Positions 10,311 through 23,061 of a stretch of 64,000 nt of DNA are shown piece after piece. Under the pieces are notes generated by a model that saw only the letters and a list, made by a program, of their open reading frames with translations, was not told where the DNA came from and searched no databases. The position numbers and the translations under genes are program-made. The number at the start of each line of letters is the position of its first letter. Positions within the stretch are counted from its first letter, which is position 1. Where the stretch lies: assembly GCA_014281115.1 (NCBI GenBank), contig JACONQ010000012.1, positions 1,054,001 to 1,118,000 of the forward strand. Direction: 5' to 3'. This DNA is from Laburnicola sp. R22_1. Its lineage: Eukaryota; Ascomycota; Dothideomycetes; Pleosporales; Didymosphaeriaceae.

Positions 10311-11183
10311 ACTAATAGTAATAATCTAAACAAACTATATATAGTGTAAGTAAATCTTATACTAAAACTAGAAGCTTATAAGTATTAGAGAGTATAAGTA
10401 AGTTTAAACTATTACGATATTTTTAGGTAGGATTTATAGTTAGTTTTAAATTAGATTTTGGTACTATATATAGTATATAATAACTTTTTATCTTAATATG
10501 CTTTAACCTTAAACTATAAAAAAGTGTTAAAAAGATATTTAGAAAGCTAACTAATTAGTGTTATACTATAACAGCTAAAGACACTAAGTAAAGAAAGTAA
10601 AATTAGGCTCTAGAGATACTATGGTACTACCTATAAAAATTTTATATAAATAATACTTTTACTTTATTTATAAGTTCCTCTACTTTATTTACAACGTATA
10701 CTGACTTATATTTATAAAATACCTAAACTTACTAAAAGCTAAGTACTTTACTATACCTAATTATTAACTTCTTAGATATTTTCTTTTATTTTTTATAATT
10801 ACTATTATAATAGACACCTTTTATAACCTACTTTAATACTTAAAAAATCTAAATATTAAGTTACTCTAGTGCTAACTTTATTAAGTAGCTCTATTTAGCC
10901 TACTCTAATCTTTTACTATTTTAAATTTTAGTTAAGCTTATATTTAAACTACGGTAGTGCTAGTTATTAAAACTTACTTTCTCTACTATAAGTATGTTAG
11001 CTCTTTTCTATTACTTATTAAGTATTTAGCTAAGTAACTAATTATTAAGCTATTAATATTATCTAGCTATCTTTTAGTATAGATTTTTTTATAAATAAAA
11101 CTATATTCCGCAACTATACTATAGTAAAAAAGAAAACCTAGCTATAATCTTTTTTATATATAGTAGCTCTATATAAAAGTCTT

Positions 11184-11298
11184 CGCATTTTTGTGACTAC
11201 CTTTTCACGCTCTTTTTTATTACTAAGCAGGGGCTCTGCTTGTTATTTGAGATGAAAGACTTTGTCGTGCTACCCCTAGGTAGTTAATTTAATACTAT
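11184..11298 (+). mobile_element. Family A copy nested in family B, 13-bp target duplication
   Basis: Flanked by ATATAAAAGTCTT (11171-11183 and 11299-11311). The host is a family B copy that starts near 11086. The copy keeps CTTTGTCGTGCTACCCCTAG unmutated. Confidence 0.8.
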
Positions 11299-11910
11299 AT
11301 ATAAAAGTCTTAAATATATATAAGTAAGATAATAATATATATATCTTTAGCTTCTCTACCTTCTAGTAGAAGCTAGAGAGAGTTATTTATAGTTTAAACT
11401 ATAGTAACTCTAAATAGCTCTATATTATTTAAAAACCTTAAACAGACTATAAGTTTCTAGCTGCGTATAAAAGAACTCTTTATAGTTATTTAGTTCTATC
11501 TACTTACTATAATAATTAACTAACTTAAGTAAAACTAAACTATAAAGTAATTAAGATAATATACTCTTACTATAAAGTAAATTTTAATATCTTTTATACT
11601 ATATTTAAGCGTCTAAACTGCATTACTCTATAAATAGTTACGTTATTAACTAAGAGGCTAAGGCTAAAAAGAGTAATAGGTAATAAGTAACTAGTAAAAT
11701 TACTTATTTTAAACTACTACTATATATAAGAATATAGTTTATAAGCTATTATTAAGCTATATAATATATTAATAGTATTTATAAAAACTAGTACTATAGT
11801 ATCCTAAGTAAATAAAAATTATATTAATTAATAGGTAAAGCACCTTAAGGTATTACTAAAGATAATAAATAATAATAAGTTTCTTAAAGTATTATAAATA
11901 TATAATAAGA

Positions 11911-13042
11911 CGTCGGATTGCCAAATACCTTTTTAAACCTTTTTTAGTTTAAGGTTAAAGTAGATTAAGATAGAAGATTATTATATACTATGTACAGTAC
12001 CTAATTCTAATTAAAGACTAACCTTAAACACCTTAATAACTCTATACTCTATAAGCTCCTAATCTATGCAAGGTTCACTTACGCCGTATACAGCACATCT
12101 GGCTTATTGCTACTACTATTATTAGTTATCCACGCTCGCTGCTACGCGGCGTACTTACTTAGATAAGCTAACTTAATAGCAACAATAACAATAATAGTTA
12201 GAAGGATCTTACAGATCTATATAACGCTCTTATTACACTAGAGCTTATTAATAAATATCTTATCCTCTATCTTTTACTTCCTCTTTTAAATTTAGTTACT
12301 AATAAGAAGTAATTGCATCTACTAAAGTAGGAATTTAATTTTATAGTTCTTTGCAAACTAGATAAGCTACTAACCTAACTAGTACACTAGGACTACCTTA
12401 TAAATAGTTAAGTATACCTACCCCTTACGCTAAATAAGTATCTAATAGATAGAATAAAACTCTAGTGTAGTTACTTTAACAGCCTCTTTAATAGTAGTAG
12501 CGCGAATCTATAGTGTTTACTTTTTAGTAATAGCGAGTACTTCTTTAGAAATAATATTAATGCCTAGATAGATAGTAGAGCGTAGGCGTAGAGAGATAAT
12601 AGTAGAAGATTTATTAAGGACAACCTTAATATAGTAATAGAGTAATAGTATATTTAGTACGTAATACTCTTATCCTACTACTTATAAGAAATATACCTAT
12701 TAATATATTAACTTATATTATTTATAACAATTTAGATAGTAGTTTGTAACTTAAGATAGCGGTTTATAACTTAGGATAGTAAAGAAAAAATAGCTTATAG
12801 TATGGCTGCGCTAAAGTCTTATCTCCCTTAAAGTTCTAAGTAGTCTTTGTAAAGATTTTGCTTATAGAAGCAGCCCTACACTAAGACTACTAAGCTTGTT
12901 TAGTAGTTTAAACGCGTTTTTTTTTATAATTACCTTTTTTACGCTCTTTTTAATTACTAAGTAGGGGGCTCTGCTTTTTTATTATGTTATTTAAGATGAA
13001 AGCCTTTGTCGTGCTACCCCTAGGTAGTTAATTTAACGCCAC
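11911..13042 (+). mobile_element. Family A, long copy, 9-bp target duplication
   Basis: A 1,132-bp element flanked by ATAATAAGA (11902-11910 and 13043-13051). It shares its left part with 7915 and 21465 (TTGCCAAATACCTTTTTAAA-like start) and ends in the 120-bp core found alone elsewhere. No intact coding frame survives. Confidence 0.75.
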
Positions 13043-13524
13043 ATAATAAGAAAAGTATATAGTAGCTAGTAGATATTTAGATATTAGTAAGTACACTATA
13101 GGTAGTAAAGATAGTAGTAGAGGTATTATTAGTAGTTACCTATAATAGTATTATTTCTAAAATTAAAAAGTTTCTAAATTATATAATTAAACTATAAGGT
13201 GCCTATAGGTCTTAGTTAAGACTAGTAGTGTAGCTCATTAATCGGTTATAGTTAAATATTTTTATTATAACTTTATTTTTACTCTAAACTTACTAGTAGC
13301 TAGCTTTTAAAGCCTTTAAATTTAGTAATTCTATACTATTATTACTTAAGAGTACTAAAATTAACGTATATTAAGTAACTCTAACTACTTCTTTTAATAA
13401 TAGAAACTTTAAAGTAAAGTCTAAGCCTAATTACTTTACCTAAAACAATACTTAACTTAGTAAAAACTATAGTAGGGTAATATTAAAAAAACTATTAATC
13501 TTGTATACCCTTTTTAAAATAGAA

Positions 13525-13645
13525 TATGGCGTTAATTTATCTACCTAGGGGCAGGACAGTAAAGGCTTTTATCTTAAATAACATAATAAATAAAGCAGAG
13601 CCCTCTGCTTAGTAATTACAAAGAGCGTAAAAAAGGTAATGTGAT
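13525..13645 (-). mobile_element. Family A copy
   Basis: Full 120-bp core (TGGCGTTAATTTATCTACCT to GAGCGTAAAAAAGGTAAT). No clear duplication was resolved. Confidence 0.6.
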
Positions 13646-13711
13646 TACAAATTATAATATAATAACTTACCTATTTAGTAATAGAAGAATTATAATTTTG
13701 TTATATAATTA

Positions 13712-14995
13712 GAAAGAGAAATATTGCAGACCTTTTAGTATATAGTATAACACTGTAAGGAAAAGCTATAGGTATGCTAAAAACGCATTAAAAAAAGTAA
13801 AGCTGCTTAGAGATAGATTAGACTAGGGACGGTTAGTTAGCACGTACAAATTAGCCCCTTATACTAATAAGATAGTTAATCTTATAGTCTATGGATACTA
13901 AAGTTAAAAATAATAACATAGCTACCTGCGTATAAAGTATAAAAATCCGCAACTAGAAAATATCTTTATCTATCTATCCTTACATATATATATAACTAAT
14001 TATTGTATAAGACCTTAAAGTTATAATCTATAATAGCCTTCTCTTAACCTAACTATACGCTTTCTATAGGGTAGGTAGTTACGTGCCTATATATATATAA
14101 TAAGGATAATAAGCAAAACTATGCTAATAAGTACAACTCTAAGAAGTATAATCTAGATACTAATAATAGATATATATAAAATAGATATTGTAAAGGTTAG
14201 ACGCCTACTATTCTTAAAGGGCGCATAGTAGTATAGTATAAGTTATATAGCAAATAGATTACTATAGCTAGTTTATCTTATTATAGTGTTTAGTAATACC
14301 TAAGTACTCTAAGAACTATAGATATTAACTTATAGCTCTTTCTCTGCTAGTTTAGCTGTCTAGTTCTTAGCTATATTAGAGATAGTTATTACTAGAGCGC
14401 TTTTAGCAAGTAAGAGGCAAGGTTTAATTAGATCTAGAAGCGATGCAGTAGTAAAAATTATAGAGAAAAGGTTAAGTATAATATAGAATAGCTAGTAATT
14501 TACTATAAGGAAGAAATATATAAAGGATAGTTATTAGAGGCGTAGGGCATGTATAGGTACGCGCTTATTTTATAGAATTTTTATAGGCAATAGATAGAGT
14601 AAGAGTAGTAAAGTATTAAAGTGCTATTTAGTGTTAGGAGTGGGCGCGCGCGCAATTTATTATATATTATAGTAGTAAAGTAGAGTAGAGATTCTAAGTA
14701 GTTAATTGTCTAGTAAGGTAGTAAAAGGTTAAAAGGTAGGTGTTAATTGTCTAGTAACGCGACGGGTGGGTAAATAGATAGAGTATTATTATTATAAGTT
14801 TGTTATCTTAAAAGCTAGGGGGAGAACGTTAGTAAAACTTTAACGCGCTTTAGTTTTAGGGCTTAGCGCTTACACGTAACATTATGTTATATATGCACTA
14901 GTAACGCAATAAAAAAAGTAGTAATTAAACGCAGTAGGGCCACTTAAAAACTAATAAGTAGAGGTAGTTTATACTCCTGCCTAGGAGATTTTTTA
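13712..14995 (+). repeat. Family C, long copy
   Basis: The first 300 bp (GAAAGAGAAATATTGCAGAC, AGCCCCTTATACTAA) match 17593, 19460 and 24546. From about 14000 it matches 19760-20790 through CTCTTTCTCTGCTAGTTTAG and AGCTAGGGGGAGAACGTTAG to CTCCTGCCTAGGAG. It is probably decayed transposon coding sequence; the class is not recognisable. Confidence 0.6.
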
Positions 14996-15359
14996 TATAA
15001 TAGAGAACGTTAGTAAGTTTAATAAGGTATATTTATATAATGCTAACTAATTAGTGTAAATAAGATATTTAGTCTTAAATATAAGGATTTTATAAAAGCT
15101 AAAATTAAAATATAAAAACTTTTTTACTAGCCTATAAAATATATTTAAATTTAAATATTATCTAGTTACTTCTATTTAGCATATATCTTATAAGTAGTAT
15201 AAATCTACTATTATAGCTATTGCTTCTAGTAATATCTTTAGAAATAATAGCAGAGGAGGGAGATAATAGTTGTAATAAGCACCTTCTTATTTCTTCCCCC
15301 TTTTTACTCTAAACTAGTATAGCAATATAGCCTTACTATATTTTATATATGGATTTTTT

Positions 15360-15525
15360 TAGTTAGAGTAGGCGCGCTAAGCTTGCTTAGCGAGCTTAGG
15401 CTAATACGCTAACCCTTTTTTATTAATACTACCTTAAAACGCTTTTTGTGTTAATAATAGTAGGAGGGATAACTGCTATTACTGTAATATTGCTATTAGA
15501 AACTCCTTAGTCGTAAAAGAAAACC
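15360..15525 (+). repeat. Family E copy
   Basis: Begins with the palindromic CTAAGCTTGCTTAGCGAGCT and continues through CTTAAAACGCTTTTTGTG to GAAACTCCTTAGTCGTAAAA, as at 26560 and 37125. Confidence 0.65.
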
Positions 15526-16084
15526 ATAATTATAAAATTACTAACTACTTTTTAAAGTATAAAAGTATTAATAGCTTATATAGAAAAGAAAAGCTTATAT
15601 AGTTCTACTTTAATAATTAAAAGAGTAGTATATAATTACATTTTAGTATTACGTATTAGTTAATTAATAAGAAGTAGATAATTAATTAAAGGCAAAACTA
15701 ATAGCTATATATAAAACGTAGAATAAGATGAAGTATAAAGTTAATTTAAGGGCCTACTAAATAGCTTTAGCTAAGTGTAAAAATATTACTAGTAAAAAGA
15801 AAGGCCGTTTTATACTATAAAGCTATATAAATAAATAACTTTTAGAATATAGTAATATATATAAGAAGCTCTTACATAATATATATAAAATAGGCTTAAA
15901 AAAGCTTAAGACTAATAGCTTTAAAAGTAAGGCTAATAAGAAAAAGCAAAAGAACTTCTATAATAGTATAGGTAATATAGATCTAACTACTAAAAAGTTA
16001 ATAATAGTTACTAATAAGAAATAGTTATAAGTTTATTATACTTATTTATTATATATTTTTACTTATGCCAAAATCGCTAGGCTT

Positions 16085-16222
16085 GCTTAGTAGTTTAAAC
16101 AAGCTTTTTTTATAATTACTTATTTTACGCTCCTTTTAATTACTAAGTAGGGGCTCTACTTTTTTATTATATTATTTAAGATAAAGGCCTTTAATACTCT
16201 ACTCCTAGGTAGTTAATTTAAC
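16085..16222 (+). mobile_element. Family A copy with hairpin segment
   Basis: Starts AATCGCTAGGCTTGCTTAGT and continues into the core, ending CTAGGTAGTTAATTTAACAA. Confidence 0.6.
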
Positions 16223-16424
16223 AATATATATATTATTACTAATAGTTACTAGTTATTATAAGCTTAGTTTTCTTACTAACCTTATTAACTATAGTAAAAA
16301 TAGTATGCTTAATAGTAATAAGGCGTATATTAAGGAAAATAATAATAAAAAATTTAAAAAAGAAAGTAAGAATAATAGGAAGAAGTTTAAAGTATATTTC
16401 TAAGGGCTGCTAAATAAGTATGTG

Positions 16425-16545
16425 TATGGCGTTAATTTATCTAGGGGTAGGATAATAAAGACTTTTATCTTAAATAACATAATAATAAAAGTAGAGCCCC
16501 CTACTTAGTAATTAAAAAGAGTGTAAAATAAGTAATTATACTAAA
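16425..16545 (-). mobile_element. Family A copy
   Basis: Core copy (TGTGTATGGCGTTAATTTAT to AGTGTAAAATAAGTAATTAT) with a short deletion in the CTAGGGG region. Confidence 0.6.
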
Positions 16546-17057
16546 AAAGTATAACTCTAATATTATAAATAAGAAAATAAACTTTTAGAGTTTTTTAAAC
16601 TATAGAGGCTTAGATACTAAAAGAGGTTTAGATAATAAGGAATGTTTAGATAATAAGAGGGATTTAGATAATAAAGGTGGTTTAGATAATAAGAAGGGCT
16701 TAGGTGCTAAAAGAATTTTAGATAATAATTAGCGTATAAATAAAATAAGCTAGAACTGTAGTTTTACTATAGCTAATTATTATAGCTAATAATTATAGAC
16801 TAGTTACTAAGAATATTACCTATAATAATATTGTAATAAGCTAATTACTACCTAAAACTAACTTTATTATAAAAGGCTACATACTAGTTTAAATATAAAA
16901 CTAAGTTACTATTAGTACACTATACGCTATATACTATTTTTAACCTACTTTATTACTAAAGAAACACTACTATAGTTAATAATATAGAATTTAATTTCTT
17001 CTATTATTGTCTTAAACTACTATTCTTTTAAATAACTATTTAAGTAGTTATTATATC

Positions 17058-17521
17058 TGTTAAAATATAAAGTTAAAAGTAATTTTACTTTAATAAGCTT
17101 TTATTTTATAGTAAGACTTATTATCTATTATATAGTTTATACTATAGATTATATAGTAGTGTAATAAGTAGTTACTTATCTTTTGGCTTGTTGTCTAGTT
17201 CAAGATTAGACGAAAACGGACAGTCTAGAAAGTCTAGACTTTAGGATTTTCTTTATCTTATTAATCACGTGTTATTGCGTGATTTTAGATAAAGAACTAT
17301 TAGTTTTCTAAAGTAGAACTTAATAACTTTCTAGCACGTGTATAGTTACGTAAATTTATCTATATAAATAAGCCAAAACCCCGAGTTAGAAAATTTATCT
17401 AAGTTGGTTATCTTACTATCTATCTTACTAAGAATACTATCTACCTTATTATATAAGCATTTTATACTTGTTATATTACTACCTACCTACCTTCTACTAT
17501 ATTACGTAATCTATTTCGATA
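17058..17521 (+). repeat. Solo LTR of Copia family 2
   Basis: Starts TGTTAAAATATAAAG and matches 57-527 (reverse) and 23062-23536. Flanked by the 5-bp repeat ATATC (17053-17057 and 17522-17526) with no element body attached, so it is a solo LTR left by recombination. Confidence 0.65.
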
Positions 17522-17761
17522 ATATCTTTTTATTATACTAATATTCGTAAGTGCTATATTAAGTACTATACCTACCTTAAGGATTAATATATTAGGAAGA
17601 GAAATATTGCAGACCTTTTAGTATATAGTATAACACTATAAGAAAAAGCTATAGGCGTGCTAAAAACGCATTAAAAATGGTAAAGCAGCTTAAAAATAGG
17701 TTAGGAGACTAGTGACTATTTATTAGTATATACAAATTAGCCCTTTATACTAAAAGTAGTT

Positions 17762-18677
17762 TTTTTAAATAAAACTACATCTCGCAGCTATACTATAGTA
17801 AAAGAAAATTTAGCTATAACCTTTTTTTCTGTATACTAGCTCTGTAAGATAGATACTATGTAAATATATATGAAAGCAAACAGTTTATAAGCGCTTATTT
17901 ATTCGGCACCATATAATCCTATTAGCTCCTTACTAACCTAAGTTAGCATTAGTTTAAAATTAAGTCCACATAATTATAACTATACTAATAGTGACTTAGT
18001 TATATTAGCGTAAACTATTGTTAAGGGAGAGATCCTTTACTGCCGCTAACTATTATCTAGCACTTCCTTTTATATAAAAGAGAGCTCTAATCCTACTATC
18101 TACTCTATAATAACTAAGCAACTAAATAACTAAACTATACTACTATACTATAACTACACTTTTACGCTAGATTTAACTTAATCTATACTATAGAGATTGT
18201 TAATATTAAGACTATTAACGCACTACCTACTAAGAGAATAGGCAAGATTAAAAATATAGCGCAGAAGCTAGGCCTAAAAAGATAAAGAGAAGAAGAAGAC
18301 TGCAAATAGTTAGTAAAGCTACTTCTACTTACTATTTTATATAATACTTTAATATATTACTTATATAATTATTACCTTTATAATTATTATTAACTAGTGT
18401 AAGAGAGGAGCAAGAATAGATATAGGCAAATAAAGACTACGCTAGACAGTAGATAAGAAAATTAACTAGACTACTTACTACTATAAATAATTATAAGTTC
18501 CTTAGAAATATAAAGAAGTGTAGGGATAGGGGCGCGTAGTGGCTAGCTAATATCTAATAGCTAGTATAATAGCTATAGGAGAGGTGGTGTTCTAACTAAG
18601 TTAATCTTTAAATTAAACAATTTTCTTTTAATTATGTAATCTGATTGTAAAGTACCTGTGGGTCTTACTTAAGACCG
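17762..18677 (-). mobile_element. Family B copy, 12-bp target duplication
   Basis: A 916-bp element flanked by CTAAAAGTAGTT (17750-17761 and 18678-18689). T-run start; far end GGGTCTTACTTAAGACCG. It has the same architecture as 34597-35458. Confidence 0.8.
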
Positions 18678-18737
18678 CTAAAAGTAGTTAATAATATAAT
18701 ATATAGTTGCCTATATATATATAATATAAAATCTATA

Positions 18738-18865
18738 TGTGGCGTTAATTTATCTACCTAGGGGTAGGACGATAAAGGCTTTCATCTCAAATATCATGAT
18801 AAATAAAAGTAGAGCCGCCTTCTTAGTAATTAAAAAGAGTGTGAAAAGGGGATTATAAAAAAAGC
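18738..18865 (-). mobile_element. Family A copy, 12-bp target duplication
   Basis: A 128-bp copy flanked by ATAAAATCTATA (18726-18737 and 18866-18877). It begins with the unmutated family terminus TGTGGCGTTAATTTATCTAC. Confidence 0.8.
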
Positions 18866-19439
18866 ATAAAATCTATAACTAAATATAAGTTAAGTATTTA
18901 TTTATCTACTATATACAATATTTAATTATTGCATAAAACCTTAAGATTAGTTACTATATTTATTCCTTGCCCTAAACATACTAGTGCTACTAGACGTATA
19001 GTATTACACTCCTATTTAAAAAACGCAAATAATATAACTAGGTATAATAGCTAAACACTACTTAATATTAAAAACTATATAGTCTTTACTAGAGACTTAT
19101 ATAGTAAGTAAAGAGCTACTATAGCAATAAATTGCTATATTAAAGAGAGTATATATCTTTTTAAGTAAAAGTTTAAAATTAAAAGTAGAATAACTTTTAT
19201 AATATAGATTGCTATATACTAGTGTAAGTGTAAAGTGCTTATAACTATTAGTAAGAAAAATTAGAACATAGCTATTATTATAAAGTAAAAGTCTAGGCTA
19301 GTAGCTATATACTATTATATAGCTTATAAAAGTAATTACTACTAAAGGCTATAAGTAATATTAAATTTCTAATTAATACCTTATTACTTTTATAATAATA
19401 GCTATACTAAGTAAGTACTAAAAGTAAAAAGAATATATA

Positions 19440-20795
19440 AGTATATAATTATACTATAACTATATAAAAGAAGACTTCGCGCACTCTTAGTACACAGTAT
19501 AACGCTATTATAGAAAGCTATAGAGGTGCTAGAAAAACGCTTTAAATTAAGGTAAAGTAGTAAGATAGGTTTAGCTATTTAGAGACTATTTGTAAGTATA
19601 TATAAATTAGCTAGCCCCTTATAGAGTTAATTATAAGCTATACTATAGTTTATAGATACTAAAGTTAATAATAATATATTATATAGTTGCCTACGTAGTA
19701 TAAAATTAGCAACTAGATATATTAAGTGTTTATCTATCTACTATATAATATATTTAATTATTGCGTAAGATCTTAAGATTATAATCTAGTATAGCTATCT
19801 CTTAACCTATTAACGCGCTTTCTACTAGGCAGGCGGTTAGACGCCTATATATATATAATAAGTAGAACAACCCTAAAGTTAAGTAAGAAAATACTAATAA
19901 TAAGTAGTATAATAATAATATATATATATATATATATAGAACTACTATTATAAAAGTTAGATACCTATTATTCTTATAGAATATATAGTAGTATAGTATA
20001 AGTTATACAGCAAATAGATTACTATAGCTAGTTTATCTTATTACAGCGTCTAGTAATACTTGGGCTTTAAGAACTATAAATTTTAACTTATAGCTCTTTC
20101 TCTACTAGTTTAGCTACCTAGTCCTTAGCTATATTAGAGATAGTTATTACTAGAGCGCTTTTAGTAAGTAAGAGGCAAGATTTAATTAAATATAAAAGCA
20201 ATATAGTAGCAAAAGATATAGAGAAAAGGTCTAATATAATCTAGAATAGCTAGCAATTTACTATAAGGAAAAAATATATAAAGAATAATTGCTAGAAGTG
20301 TAAGGCATATATAGATACGCGCTTATTGTATAGGATTTCTATAGAAGATAAGTAGAGTAATAGCTAGGTATCTAGAGGTTAATAGATTATTAGCGAAGGA
20401 TAGTAAGGTACTATTTAGTAGTAGAAGTAGAAAGCGCGCGCGATTTATTATATATTATAGTAGTAAAGTAGGAGTCTAAGTTATTAATTATCTAATAAGG
20501 TAGTAAGGAAAGGTAAAGTCTATTATTTAATAAGGCAGTAGGTAGGTAAGCAAGTTAGGGTATTATTATTATAAGTTTGTTTATTATCTTAAAAGCTAGG
20601 GGGAGAAACATTAGTAAAGTTTTAACGCACTCTAGTCCTAGGGCTTAGCGCTTATACGTAATATTATATAATATTACGTTACGTAGGCTCTAGTAACGTA
20701 ATAAAAAACGCAGTAATTAAACATAGTAGGGCTACTTAAAAACTAATAAGTAGAGACAGTTTATTCTCCTACCCAGGAGGGAATTATGCTATAAA
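19440..20795 (+). repeat. Family C, long copy
   Basis: Aligns with 13712-14995 over its length, including AGCGCTTTTAGTAAGTAAGA and the end CTCCTACCCAGGAG. A third, shorter copy of the last part follows. Confidence 0.6.
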
Positions 20796-20814
20796 AGATT
20801 TAAAAAAAGAGCTA

Positions 20815-21235
20815 GAGTAAGGCTAATACTAAAAGTGTTAAAGTGCTATATAGTAATAGAAGTAGAGAGTACGTACATAATTTATTATATATTATAGTAG
20901 CAAAGTATATATTTAGAGGTTCAAAATAGTTAATTATTTAGTAATATAATAAAATATTAAAAGGCAGATACTAATTATCTAGTAATATAGTAGGTAGATA
21001 AGCAAGTTAGGGTGTTATTATTATACATTATCTTAGAACTTAGGGGAGATACTAGAAAAACTTTAATATGCTCTAGTTCTAGATTTTAGTATATATATAA
21101 TACTACGTATTATTTTATAGACGCTTTAATATAATAAAAACTTAGTAATTAAATATAGTAGAGCTACTTAAAAACTCAATAGATAGTAGCAGTTTATACT
21201 TTTGCCTAGAAGAGAAGATTAATATATAGTCTTAT
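20815..21235 (+). repeat. Family C partial copy
   Basis: Repeats the last ~400 bp of the preceding copy (GTGCTATATAGTAATAGAAG to TTTTGCCTAGAAG), so the two lie in tandem. Confidence 0.5.
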
Positions 21236-21464
21236 ATTAAAAAATTAGTTACTTTACTATTTAATACTCTTCTTAAATATAGAATTCTAGCCCTATAGGC
21301 TAATAGATTAAGAAGTAGAATAATTTATTATATTTAATATCCCTCTATAAACTTTTAAAAGTTACAAATAGAAAAAATATATTTATTATATAGGATATAT
21401 AGTAGTTTAATACTTAATAGACTAACAATAAACAATCCTATAACTTATATTTATTAGTTTGCCA

Positions 21465-22612
21465 AACACCTTTTTTAATCTTTTTTTAGTTTAAGATTAA
21501 AGTAAATTAAGATAGAAGATTATTATATACTATATACAGCACCTAATTCTAATTAAAGACTAATCTTAAATACTACCTAATAACGTAATAATAGTTTAAG
21601 CTTACTTGCACTCCCTAATACCTATACGCTTTTAGTCCTAATATAAGGCTTACTTACGCTGTATACAACACACCTAGCTTATTACTATTATTATTATTAG
21701 TTATCTACGCTTGCGCCGCTATGCGGCGTACTCGCTTAAATAAGCTAACTTAATAGTAATAATAGTAATAATAGCTAGAAGGATCTTGCAGATCTATACA
21801 ATACTTTTATTACACTAGAGCTTATTAATAAATACTTTATTCTCTACCTTTTACCTTTGTTCTTAAATTTAGTTACTAATAAAAAGTAATTATATCTACT
21901 AGAGTAGAAATGTAACCTTGTAGTCCTTTATAAACTAAATAAACTTCTAACCTAACTAGTACACTAGAACTGCCTTATAGATAGTTAAGTATACCTACCT
22001 CTTATACTAGATAAGTATCTAATAAATAAAATAGAACTCTAGCGTAGTTACCTTAATAGTAGCATTATAAATCTTTAGCATGTACTTTTAGGGTGAGTAT
22101 GTATATTAGTATTAGATAATTTAGAGTTAATACTTAAGTAGATAGTAGGGCGTAAAGAGATAAAAATAGTAATAGGAGCTTTATTAAAGATAACCTTAAT
22201 ATAGTAATAAACTAATAGTGTATCTAGTATATATTATCCTTATACTACTTATAAGAAATAGTATATACCTATTAAAATATTAACTTATATTATTTGTAAT
22301 AATTAGAATAGTAAAGAAAGAGGGAGAATAACTTACAGTATAGCAGCGCTAAAGCTATTTTATTCGTTCTCTACTAAAGTTTTAAGTAGTCTTTTCTTAT
22401 TAATTAACTTTGTATATAGGAGCTGTGTGCGCTAAAATCGCTAAGCTCGCTTAGTAGTTTAAAGACGCTTTTTTTTATAATTATATTACCTTTTCTACGC
22501 TCTTTTTAATTACTAAGCAGAGGGCTCTACTTTTATTGTTATATTATTTAAGTTAAAAGCCTTTATTATTCTATCCCTAGGTAGTTAATTTAACAACACA
22601 CATAACTGATAC
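21465..22612 (+). mobile_element. Family A, long copy
   Basis: Starts GCCAAACACCTTTTTTAATC and aligns with 11911-13042 throughout. It includes the GC-rich islet GCGCCGCTATGCGGCGTACT and the hairpin CGCTAAGCTCGCTTAGTAG, and ends GTTAATTTAACAACACAC. Confidence 0.65.
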
Positions 22613-22902
22613 TAAAACTCTTTTCTTTATATATGGATTATTAAAACTATATTTTAACAGAGTATAAAATTCCTCTTTAGTTATTTCTATATACTCTATT
22701 ATAACTATAGCTATATATTATAATACTTAAGTATTAACTCTACTAGTACTTAGCTAAGTAATACTAAGCACCTTTTTAACTATATAAAGTCCTAAGTATA
22801 CATATAATAAGATAAGCCTATTTATAAAAAGCTTTTTACTTTTTAATATAAAAAAGTATAAATAGCTATTTTATATTCTATATACTTTTTGTAGGTATTT
22901 AA

Positions 22903-23026
22903 TTTTTAATTTCTTTTTACACTCTTTTTAGTTACTAAGTAAAGGGCTCTGCCTTTTTATTATTATGTTATTTAAGATAAAAGCCTTTGTTATTCTATTA
23001 CTAGGTAGATAATTTAATAATATATA
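22903..23026 (+). mobile_element. Family A copy, 11-bp target duplication
   Basis: A 124-bp copy flanked by TAGGTATTTAA (22892-22902 and 23027-23037). Confidence 0.75.
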
Positions 23027-23061
23027 TAGGTATTTAAAACTAAACTTATATAAGTAGTAAT

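Larger units (their letters stand above)
17593..19258 (+). repeat. Family C copy interrupted by families B and A
   Basis: Three pieces (17593-17761, 18678-18737, 18866-19258) align in order with the uninterrupted family C copy at 24546-25142. Family B (17762-18677) and family A (18738-18865) are inserted. Confidence 0.7.
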